This document shows, piece by piece, positions 8,959-14,721 of a stretch of 16,565 nucleotides of DNA. Made by a program: the position numbers and the translations under genes. The notes below the pieces were generated by a model. It ran no database searches. It saw only the letters and a program-made list of their open reading frames with translations, and was not told the origin of the DNA. How positions within the stretch are numbered: the stretch's first letter is position 1; each line of letters opens with the position of its first letter. This DNA is from an uncultured bacterium (GTDB taxonomy: Bacteria > CALINM01), in the NCBI GenBank assembly GCA_938045315.1, contig CALINM010000199.1:1-16565 (forward strand), read 5' to 3'.

Positions 8959-9308
8959 TCAAATACTCCTTTTGCCCATGCATAGGCCAGAGCTAGTACT
9001 AAAATTACGAGGAAAAGAAAAACTTCTAACCAGAATATTATTCCCTGAAGGTTTTTATAGACCATAGCCCATGGTATTAGAAAAAATACCTCTACATCAA
9101 ACGCAACAAAAAGGAGGGCTACAAGATAATATCTAACATTGAACTGAATCCATGCATCACCAATTGGTTCCTCACCACATTCGTAGGTGGTGAGTTTTTT
9201 CTCACCAATTGCTTTTGGACTTAAAATTCGAGGGACTATTGTTACTATTGTTACAAAAACAATGCTTATTATACTAAAAAGAAAGACGTAGGCATAACTT
9301 TCTAACAC
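8952..9308 (-). CDS. nuoA: NADH-quinone oxidoreductase subunit A (NuoA)
   Basis: NuoA is the small three-helix membrane subunit at the base of the peripheral arm. From the GTG at 9308-9306 the product is 118 residues. It shows the conserved loop motif [20 protein letters not shown] (residues 42-61, with the Cys44 loop) and [12 protein letters not shown] (70-81). Membrane segments lie near residues 4-26, 57-80 and 89-111. The start is a judgement. The frame opens further to TTG at 9383, but that would overlap the proposed nuo promoter and add a non-family extension. The GTG has a purine run (GGGGGGGAG) just upstream, although the spacing is tight, and no good ATG exists. First gene of the operon. 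Confidence 0.9.
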   Translation of the reverse strand: MLESYAYVFLFSIISIVFVTIVTIVPRILSPKAIGEKKLTTYECGEEPIGDAWIQFNVRYYLVALLFVAFDVEVFFLIPWAMVYKNLQGIIFWLEVFLFLVILVLALAYAWAKGVFEW

Positions 9309-9350
9309 ACTCCCCCCCAAAATTAGCGTATTTAAGGATAAACCATTAGG

Positions 9351-9380
9351 GTAATAGCATATAAAAATTTGCATTGTCAA
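9351..9380 (-). promoter_or_regulatory. Candidate sigma-70 promoter of the nuo operon
   Basis: On the minus strand a perfect TTGACA -35 box (9380-9375) is followed by an 18-nt spacer and TATTAC (9356-9351), with TG at the extended -10 position (TGC just upstream). Transcription would begin near 9345, giving a leader of about 36 nt to the nuoA GTG. The TTGACA overlaps a small palindrome, TTGTTGACAA. Known part: the sigma-70 consensus. Inferred part: use of this site in this organism. Confidence 0.55.
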
Positions 9381-9381
9381 C

Positions 9382-9409
9382 AAAAAAATTATTTTAATGA
9401 AATTTTTTT
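9382..9409. repeat. Inverted A-tract/T-tract between divergent promoters
   Basis: A perfect 9-bp inverted repeat (AAAAAAATT at 9382-9390 and AATTTTTTT at 9401-9409, 10-nt spacer) sits between the -35 boxes of the nuo and hemL promoters. Its position matches where UP elements act, especially on the nuo side. It may be a bent-DNA or RNA polymerase alpha-subunit site, or chance in an AT-rich gap. Confidence 0.5.
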
Positions 9410-9425
9410 AAAAATGTAAAAACCC

Positions 9426-9454
9426 TTGCTAAAAATTTAAAATATAAATATAAA
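9426..9454 (+). promoter_or_regulatory. Candidate sigma-70 promoter of hemL-atpZIBE
   Basis: TTGCTA (9426-9431), a 17-nt spacer and TATAAA (9449-9454) form a good sigma-70 type promoter on the plus strand. The start point would be near 9461, leaving a leader of about 28 nt that contains the hemL ribosome site GGAG (9478-9481, 7 nt before ATG). No other candidate of comparable quality is visible between here and atpB. Confidence 0.55.
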
Positions 9455-9488
9455 TAAAAGGATTAAAACTTTTTACTGGAGAAAGGAC

Positions 9489-10772
9489 ATGAAAAGAATA
9501 CAATCCGAGACATTATTTAAAAAAGCTATTAAAATCCTTCCAGGTGGTGTAGATAGCCCTGTAAGGGCTTTTAAGGCAGTTGGCGGGATACCTATCTTTA
9601 CAAAAAAGGCTAAAGGCGCTTATTTAACAGATGTTGATAATAATCAGTATATTGACTATGTTGGTTCATGGGGGCCAATGATACTGGGGCACAACTACCC
9701 CAAAGTAGTAGAAGCTATTGAGGAGGCTTTAAAAGATGGAACAAGTTTTGGCACATCTTCTGAAAGGGAAATTATTCTTGCAGAACTTGTTTTAGATGCA
9801 TTCCCATCAATGGAGATGGTAAGATTTGTTAACTCAGGAACTGAAGCAACCATGTCTGCAATTAGGCTTGCAAGGGGATATACAAAAAGAAACAAAATTA
9901 TTAAATTTAACGGCTGTTATCACGGTCATGCAGATGGTTTACTCGTTAAAGCAGGATCAGGAGCTGAAACATTTGGTGTACCCGATAGTTCAGGTGTACC
10001 TGATGATTATGCAAAAAATACCCTTGTGGCTGAATATAATGATATTGAATCTGTTAGGAAATTATTTAATAATTATCCCGATGATATTGCCTGTGTTATT
10101 TTAGAACCTGTAGTTGGAAATATGGGTGTTTTGATACCAAAGAAGAATTTTTTGGAAGATTTAAGGGCATTAACAAAACAATATGGCGCTCTTTTAATTT
10201 TTGATGAAGTAATGACGGGATTCAGGTTATCTTACGGTGGAGCACAGGCAATCTTTAATATTGATCCTGATTTAACCTGTTTGGGTAAAATAATTGGTGG
10301 TGGTTTACCTGTTGGGGCTTATGGTGGAAAACGGGCAATTATGGAACTTGTAGCACCCTCTGGCCCTGTATATCAAGCAGGAACATTATCAGGTAATCCC
10401 CTTGCAATGGCAGCTGGTATTGCCACATTAGAAATTCTCAAGCAAGAAAATGTATATGAAAAAATTAACAGTTATACAAAAACCTTATGTGAAGCAATGA
10501 AAGACATTATTTCTGAAAAACTACCTGTTACAATCAACTATTTTGGTTCCCTGTACACAGTTTTCTTTACTGAAAATCCTGTTTACGATTATAAAACTGC
10601 AAAAACTGCAAATACTCAAATTTTTGGCCAATTTTTTAATGAAATGCTTGAAAACGGAGTTTTTTTACCTCCTTCTCAATTCGAGGCTGCTTTTGTATCC
10701 TATGCCCATGGTGACTTGGAATTAAACATGACTTTAGATGCCGTTAAAAAATATATAAAACTTTTAGCATGA
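9489..10772 (+). CDS. hemL: Glutamate-1-semialdehyde 2,1-aminomutase (HemL)
   Basis: HemL converts glutamate-1-semialdehyde to 5-aminolevulinate, the last step of the C5 route into haem and other tetrapyrroles; it is a cytosolic PLP enzyme. The 427 residues are full length. The N-terminal PGGVDSPVRAF (18-28) is the family signature. The phosphate-binding region has VNSGTEATMSAIRLARGYT (114-132). FDEVMTGFR (238-246) contains the PLP-contacting Asp239, and CLGKIIGGGLPVGAYGG (264-280) contains the Schiff-base Lys267. The C-terminal PPSQFEAAFVSYAHG is also typical and separates it from other class III aminotransferases. Its stop overlaps the atpZ start (ATGA), tying haem precursor synthesis to the Fo genes. 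Confidence 0.97.
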   Translation: MKRIQSETLFKKAIKILPGGVDSPVRAFKAVGGIPIFTKKAKGAYLTDVDNNQYIDYVGSWGPMILGHNYPKVVEAIEEALKDGTSFGTSSEREIILAELVLDAFPSMEMVRFVNSGTEATMSAIRLARGYTKRNKIIKFNGCYHGHADGLLVKAGSGAETFGVPDSSGVPDDYAKNTLVAEYNDIESVRKLFNNYPDDIACVILEPVVGNMGVLIPKKNFLEDLRALTKQYGALLIFDEVMTGFRLSYGGAQAIFNIDPDLTCLGKIIGGGLPVGAYGGKRAIMELVAPSGPVYQAGTLSGNPLAMAAGIATLEILKQENVYEKINSYTKTLCEAMKDIISEKLPVTINYFGSLYTVFFTENPVYDYKTAKTANTQIFGQFFNEMLENGVFLPPSQFEAAFVSYAHGDLELNMTLDAVKKYIKLLA

Positions 10773-11017
10773 TAAAGCTTTATAAAAGCAAAAATTTTAA
10801 AAAATATTTGCATTTAAGTTCCATAGGAATAGAAATGGGTGTAGCAACTATGATCGGGATTGGAATCGGATGGACATTAGATAAATATGTATTTAAAGAA
10901 AAATACTATCCCTGGATAACACTAGTTTTCCTTTTTTTTGGTTTTATAGCAGGAATTAAAAATGTTATACAATTGATTAAAAGTCTGGAGAAAAAAGAAA
11001 ATAATGGAACAGATTGA
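10769..11017 (+). CDS. atpZ: AtpZ-like ATP synthase gene 1 family membrane protein
   Basis: This is a small two-helix membrane protein of the AtpZ type encoded at the head of many bacterial atp clusters; family members are proposed to help ATP synthase assembly or Mg2+ supply together with AtpI. The 82-residue product has hydrophobic segments at about 16-37 and 48-68. It carries the pattern IEMGVATMIGIGIGWTLDKY (21-40) and then YPWITLVFLFFGFIAG, matching the glycine-rich helix, LD turn and second helix of the family. Its ATG overlaps the hemL stop by 4 nt, and its end overlaps atpI by 14 nt. Sequence families this small are poorly constrained, but the location makes the call strong. Confidence 0.8.
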   Translation: MIKLYKSKNFKKYLHLSSIGIEMGVATMIGIGIGWTLDKYVFKEKYYPWITLVFLFFGFIAGIKNVIQLIKSLEKKENNGTD

Positions 11018-11402
11018 TAAGAATGACAGGGCTATATACTTGAAAATGTTAATATTGACTTTTATAATGCTTGTAATCATCATATTTTTTGCTTTTTCCT
11101 TAAAAAATATACTTAGTCTCCTTGCTGGAGCTATAATATCCTTTATTAATATCTTCTGGCTAAAAAAGATCATAACCAGCCTAGCAAGGGAGGGAAAAAT
11201 TTCCAGTAAAAATGGCATAAGTATGGCGTTTAAGGTTTTGTTCCTTTTTGGTACCATTACAATTTTAATTTTAAAAACTCCAATAAATCTCTTGATTTTT
11301 CTTTTTGGTTTGAGTATATTACCCCTTGTCATTTTTTTTGATAGTTTTATTATGATTACAAAACATTTGGGAGGGAAAGAAAATGGCAGCGGCAGAACAT
11401 AG
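11004..11402 (+). CDS. atpI: AtpI-like ATP synthase subunit I
   Basis: This is a 132-residue membrane protein with four hydrophobic segments (about 13-31, 34-54, 75-92, 94-115) separated by a short basic loop (LKKIITSLAREGK). Size, topology and position just before atpB match the ATP synthase I-chain family, a chaperone-like factor thought to aid c-ring assembly. The primary sequence is weakly conserved and the assignment leans on context. It overlaps atpZ by 14 nt and atpB by 20 nt; the atpB ribosome site GGGAGGG lies inside its last codons. Confidence 0.7.
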   Translation: MEQIDKNDRAIYLKMLILTFIMLVIIIFFAFSLKNILSLLAGAIISFINIFWLKKIITSLAREGKISSKNGISMAFKVLFLFGTITILILKTPINLLIFLFGLSILPLVIFFDSFIMITKHLGGKENGSGRT

Positions 11403-12093
11403 TGCTTTTACCTGGGTATCCGCTATCCCGGGTTTAAAGAATATCCCTTACGGACATGTATCCAATGCAATATTAATTGTTGCCATTATTGTTTTGATTT
11501 CGATTCTCGGAACAAGGAGAATAGCTTTAACTGAAGAAGGGGCTGTTCCTGATGAGAGACTAACATTTAAAAATTTTTGTGAATTATTATTAGAAGGTAT
11601 ACTAAAAATCATGGAAGACTCCTTAGGTCACCATGCAAGAAAGTTTCTTTATCTTATAGGAAGTGCAGCAATTTTTATTCTCTTTTCAAATATATCAGGT
11701 CTTGTGCCTGGTTTTAATCCTCCAACTGATAATATAAATACAACCGCAGCATGTGCTATAACAGTATTTATTCTCTATAATTATCATGGTCTTAAAGAAA
11801 ATGGTATAGCTTATTTGAAACATTTTGTGGGACCTTTTTGGTGGCTTGCACCACTTATGATTCCCATTGAGATTATAGGACATCTTGCAAGACCACTTTC
11901 ATTATCTCTCAGGTTATTTGGAAATATAATGGGTGATCATCTAGTAACAGCTATATTTTTCTCCCTTGTTCCTATTTTTGTACCTGTACCAATAATGGTA
12001 TTAGGATTATTTGTTTGTTTTGTTCAAACCTTTGTTTTCTGCTTACTTTCGATGGCCTACATCTCTGGTGCCGTCTCTCATGACGAGCATTAA
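11383..12093 (+). CDS. atpB: ATP synthase Fo subunit a (AtpB)
   Basis: Subunit a is the stator channel of ATP synthase and passes ions to the rotating c ring in the inner membrane. The 236-residue product is normal for the shorter a-subunits. The essential arginine is Arg177 in SLSLRLFGNIMGDHL (173-187). His186 occupies the place of E. coli Glu219, and the position of E. coli His245 is a glycine in LGLFVCFVQTF. Other family features are SNISGLVPG (102-110), PTDNINTTAA (114-123) and PIEIIGHLARP (161-171). The C-terminus ends SHDEH. The strong GGGAGGG site about 7 nt before the ATG supports this start, although it lies within atpI. atpE follows after 32 nt. Confidence 0.96.
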   Translation: MAAAEHSAFTWVSAIPGLKNIPYGHVSNAILIVAIIVLISILGTRRIALTEEGAVPDERLTFKNFCELLLEGILKIMEDSLGHHARKFLYLIGSAAIFILFSNISGLVPGFNPPTDNINTTAACAITVFILYNYHGLKENGIAYLKHFVGPFWWLAPLMIPIEIIGHLARPLSLSLRLFGNIMGDHLVTAIFFSLVPIFVPVPIMVLGLFVCFVQTFVFCLLSMAYISGAVSHDEH

Positions 12094-12125
12094 GAGAAAA
12101 CATAAAAAGAAAGGAGGAGTTAAAA

Positions 12126-12458
12126 ATGAAAAAACTAATTCTAACAGTTCTTGCTCTTCTCTCAATGGTTGCAGTTGCATTAGCCGAAAATGCACCAGCT
12201 GCCGCAGCTGCAACAACAGCAGCAAGCGACTACAAGACCTGGATCCCCCTGGTAGCAGGTTTTGGTCTTGCTATTTCTGCAGGACTTGGTGCTCTTAGTC
12301 AGGCAAAGGGTCTTTCAACAGCACTTGATGGTATTGCTAGAAATCCTGCTGCTTCTGGAAAGATAGTAACACCCATGATCATCGGTCTTGCAATGATTGA
12401 GTCACTAGTTATTTACTCTCTCGTTATTTCATTAATGCTTGTTTTAAAACTTGGATAA
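12126..12458 (+). CDS. atpE: ATP synthase Fo subunit c (AtpE) with N-terminal leader
   Basis: Subunit c forms the rotor ring of Fo. The 110-residue precursor begins with a signal-peptide-like leader (KK, hydrophobic LILTVLALLSMVAVALA, likely cleavage after Ala20) and an Ala-rich linker, then the two-helix hairpin from about residue 36. The polar loop is ARNPAASGK (71-79), and the ion-binding carboxylate is Glu92 in IGLAMIESLVIYSLVIS. Gln59, Glu92, Ser93 and Tyr97 fall, without gaps, on Ilyobacter Na+ ring residues Gln32, Glu65, Ser66 and Tyr70, but Thr67 and Pro28 are replaced by Leu94 and Gly55. A very strong AGGAGG (12112-12117), 8 nt before the ATG, suits the high copy number of this subunit. 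A hairpin follows the stop. Confidence 0.96.
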   Translation: MKKLILTVLALLSMVAVALAENAPAAAAATTAASDYKTWIPLVAGFGLAISAGLGALSQAKGLSTALDGIARNPAASGKIVTPMIIGLAMIESLVIYSLVISLMLVLKLG

Positions 12459-12464
12459 CTAAAA

Positions 12465-12501
12465 AATAAGTTGGGGTGGTTAAGCTCCACCCTAACTTAT
12501 T
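12465..12501 (+). terminator. Hairpin terminator after atpE
   Basis: A 15-bp stem (12465-12479 with 12487-12501, one G-T pair) closes a 7-nt loop, starting 7 nt after the atpE stop. The plus-strand tail is only TTATTCAAATTAAT, so the U-tract is weak. On the minus strand the stem is followed by a run of T (complement of AAAAAA), so it could also stop antisense transcripts. It most likely ends the hemL-atpE transcript. Confidence 0.75.
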
Positions 12502-12508
12502 CAAATTA

Positions 12509-13220
12509 ATGAAAATATTAATCATAATCATTGCCTTAATATCTATATTTGTTTTTTAAATTCCAGATAAAATATATACTTATACCAGCCTAAGTTGCCA
12601 TAATCCTGAAAGATATATTAATCAGAAGGAGCGTTCTCTTCATGCAGGGCTGGAATGTGTTGAATGTCATAAAAAAGAAAGCTTTCTGTACGGGATAAAG
12701 CTCTTAATTCCTACAATCTTTCAGAAAGCATAAAATTATGATAGGCATTTTAGTGTTACTTCTGTGGGATGTGCTGTTTCAAGATGCCATGATGTAGATA
12801 AAATAACTACTAAAAGCAAGTCATTTTATTATGATCACAACAAACATTTGAAACAAAAATTTTTTTGGTGGAACACTTTTATGCCAAAATTGCCATACTG
12901 ACGTAGCACATACTTATAAATATAAAGCTTCAAAATACATATGCTTTCTATGTCATAAAATAACAACCCCATCAAATTTAGAAAAGTGTATTTTCTGTCA
13001 TAAAAATTTAAAAATTAAAAAAGATCATCCTTTAAATAACTGCGATTTATGTCATAAAATTGAAAATTCGGATATAAAGGTTTCTGAGGAAAGTTGTCTA
13101 AACTGCCATACATCTATAAGAACTAATTTTGATAATTTAGATGTTTTACACGAAATACATAAAAAATCTGGCAAAATAACTTGCTTCTCATGCCACAATA
13201 AAACTATACACAGAAAATAA
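12509..13220 (+). pseudogene. Decayed multihaem c-type cytochrome gene
   Basis: Read with repairs, this encodes about 236 residues: a hydrophobic N-terminal anchor (MKILIIIIALISIFVF) and then a series of haem-binding sites. Visible sites are CVECH, a CX4CH (CAVSRCH), and, in the 3' part, CQNCH, CFLCH, CIFCH, CDLCH, CLNCH and CFSCH. A ninth near the N-terminus reads SLSCH, so its first cysteine is lost. The gene is broken by TAA at 12557-12559, TAA at 12731-12733, and a +1 shift at the seven-T run 12860-12866; one T fewer restores HLKQKFFGGTLLCQNCH. The unrepaired frame stops at TGA 12899-12901. The anchor and first sites recall NapC/NirT/NrfH-like or periplasmic multihaem cytochromes, but the exact family is not determined. 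The 3' frame has no start of its own. No ribosome site is evident before the ATG. Confidence 0.85.
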
Positions 13221-13233
13221 TTTAATGTTTTTC

Positions 13234-13261
13234 TTGATTTTCAATAACTTGTTGATATAAT
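13234..13261 (+). promoter_or_regulatory. Candidate promoter of rex-trmI-glmU with palindrome at -10
   Basis: TTGATT (13234-13239), a 16-nt spacer and a perfect TATAAT (13256-13261) with an upstream TGA (extended -10) make a strong predicted promoter. The -10 is the centre of a 13-bp perfect palindrome, TGATATAATATCA (13253-13265), which could be an operator. Transcription should begin about 13268, so the leader before the rex ATG at 13271 is only a few bases. Confidence 0.6.
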
Positions 13262-13270
13262 ATCATCTCG

Positions 13271-13915
13271 ATGAGAAATTATAAATTTCCAAAGATACCA
13301 GAAGCAACAATAAAAAGACTTTCCATATATCATCGGGTTCTCAATGAATTAATACATGAAGGTGTTGAAGTAGTTTCTTCACACAGACTCTCAGAGCTAA
13401 CAGGTCTGAATGCTCCACAGATAAGAAAGGATCTTACATATTTTGGTGAATTTGGTGTAAGGGGGGTTGGGTATTTTGTAATCCATTTACATGACAGTAT
13501 AAGAGAAATTCTTGGCATAAATAAAAAGTGGAATGTTATATTAGTAGGTGTAGGAAAATTGGGGCAAGCACTTCTCTCATATGAAAATTTTGAAAAACAA
13601 GGCTATCATATTATAGCAGCCTTTGACACAGACCCATCAAAAATAGGTAAAAAGTTTGGTACTAATGAAATTCCCGTAATGCCCCTTGATAACATAAAGA
13701 AAATTGCAAAGGAGTATAATGTAAAAATAGCAATCATTACCACTCCCTCAGAGTCAGCTCAAATTGTGTTGAACGTTATTGAAGAAGCTGAGATTGAAGG
13801 TGTTATAAACTTTGCGCCAATTAAACTAACCCCAAACAAAAAAGTCACTAAAATATCTTACGTGGATTTAGTGACTGAATTAGATAAAATGGCCTTCAAA
13901 ATTACGAGCAGTTAG
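13271..13915 (+). CDS. rex: Redox-sensing transcriptional repressor Rex
   Basis: Rex is a dimeric repressor that leaves DNA when NADH rises, de-repressing fermentative or respiratory genes. The 214 residues are typical. The N-terminal winged helix covers about 1-80, with IPEATIKRLSIYHRVL (9-24) and the recognition region QIRKDLTYFGEFGVRGVGY (50-68). The Rossmann domain has GVGKLGQAL (93-101) and the acidic AFDTDP (117-122), which favours NAD(H). The C-terminal helix YVDLVTELDKM (197-207) is the domain-swapped segment. No alternative start lies before the conserved PEATIKRL, so ATG 13271 is secure even though no Shine-Dalgarno sequence precedes it. It heads an operon with trmI 20 nt away. Its targets are not shown by the sequence; nuo and atp are candidates by proximity only. 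Confidence 0.95.
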   Translation: MRNYKFPKIPEATIKRLSIYHRVLNELIHEGVEVVSSHRLSELTGLNAPQIRKDLTYFGEFGVRGVGYFVIHLHDSIREILGINKKWNVILVGVGKLGQALLSYENFEKQGYHIIAAFDTDPSKIGKKFGTNEIPVMPLDNIKKIAKEYNVKIAIITTPSESAQIVLNVIEEAEIEGVINFAPIKLTPNKKVTKISYVDLVTELDKMAFKITSS

Positions 13916-13935
13916 TAAGAAGTCAGGATATAAAT

Positions 13936-14709
13936 ATGTCAGGATTAATTGAAGAAGGCTCATACCTTCTTATATCTTCTAAAAAATCAGATATTTATCT
14001 TGTAAAAGTAACACAGAATGGAGAATTTTCTACTCATGAAGGAAAAATATCGTTTAAAGATGTTATAGGTAAGCCCTTTGGCACAATTGCAAAAACCCAT
14101 TTGGGAGCTGAATACATTCTATTTGAGCCAACAATTTCGGACTTTTTAAAGTTTACAAAGAGAAAAACTCAAGTACTTTATCCCAAAGATCTTGGTTTTA
14201 TAATTTTAAAATTAAACATTCGATCGGGCAAAAAAATGATAGAGTGTGGCACCGGTAGCGGTTCTGCCACATCAGCCTTTGCCTTCTCCCTTTTTCCAGA
14301 TGGGAAGCTATACTCATATGAAGTAAGACATGAATTTACATCATTAGCAAAAGAAAACATCAAACGAATTGGACTGGAAAATATTGTGGAATTTAAAAAT
14401 AAAGACATATCAGAGGGGTTTGACGAAACCAATGTGGATGCCCTATTTCTTGATGTCAAATTTCCAGAAAAATACATAACTCATGCTTACAATGCCTTAA
14501 AACCCAGTGGCAATATGTGTATATTTGTCCCCACTGCAAATCAAGTTACAGATGTACTAAAGGAACTTCAAAATTATCCCTTTTTTCTAACAGAAGTTAT
14601 TGAAATAATGTTAAGAAATTACAAAACAATTCCAGAAAGATTTAGACCCGATGACACAATGATAGCCCATACAGGATACTTAATATTTACACGAAAAGTA
14701 GAAAAGTAG
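13936..14709 (+). CDS. trmI: tRNA (adenine-58-N1)-methyltransferase (TrmI)
   Basis: TrmI methylates A58 in the T-loop of tRNA using S-adenosylmethionine and stabilises tRNA; it is common in thermophiles and actinobacteria. The 257-residue product has the N-terminal small beta domain (about 1-70), then TQVLYPKD (78-85), the SAM-binding ECGTGSGSATSA (103-114), acidic Glu129 after strand 2, and Asp157. FLDVKFPEKY (171-180) stands where the family usually has LDxPxPW, with the catalytic-type Asp173 kept. Then follow PTANQV (199-204) and the C-terminal RPDDTMIAHTGYLIFTRK (237-254). AGGA (13925-13928) lies 7 nt before the ATG. It sits between rex and glmU with gaps of 20 and 12 nt, so it is probably co-transcribed with both. 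Confidence 0.93.
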   Translation: MSGLIEEGSYLLISSKKSDIYLVKVTQNGEFSTHEGKISFKDVIGKPFGTIAKTHLGAEYILFEPTISDFLKFTKRKTQVLYPKDLGFIILKLNIRSGKKMIECGTGSGSATSAFAFSLFPDGKLYSYEVRHEFTSLAKENIKRIGLENIVEFKNKDISEGFDETNVDALFLDVKFPEKYITHAYNALKPSGNMCIFVPTANQVTDVLKELQNYPFFLTEVIEIMLRNYKTIPERFRPDDTMIAHTGYLIFTRKVEK

Positions 14710-14721
14710 GAGATAGTAATT

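Noticed and set aside
9309-9383. N-terminal extension of NuoA from TTG 9383
   Set aside because: It overlaps a strong predicted promoter, lacks a ribosome site, and would add 25 residues not typical of the family.
10594-10611. Short direct repeat AAAACTGCA x2 inside hemL
   Set aside because: Nine-base duplication that encodes KTAKTA in a variable surface region; too short to indicate a mobile or regulatory element.
10922-11332. 136-codon open frame on the minus strand across atpZ and atpI
   Set aside because: It lies opposite two overlapping genes that fit the atp cluster; composition is lysine/isoleucine/phenylalanine-rich antisense with no family features.
12011-12298. 95-codon plus-strand frame bridging atpB and atpE
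   Set aside because: It is an out-of-frame reading of atpB and atpE, both firmly identified; its cysteine/serine-rich product is typical of a shifted Ala-rich gene.
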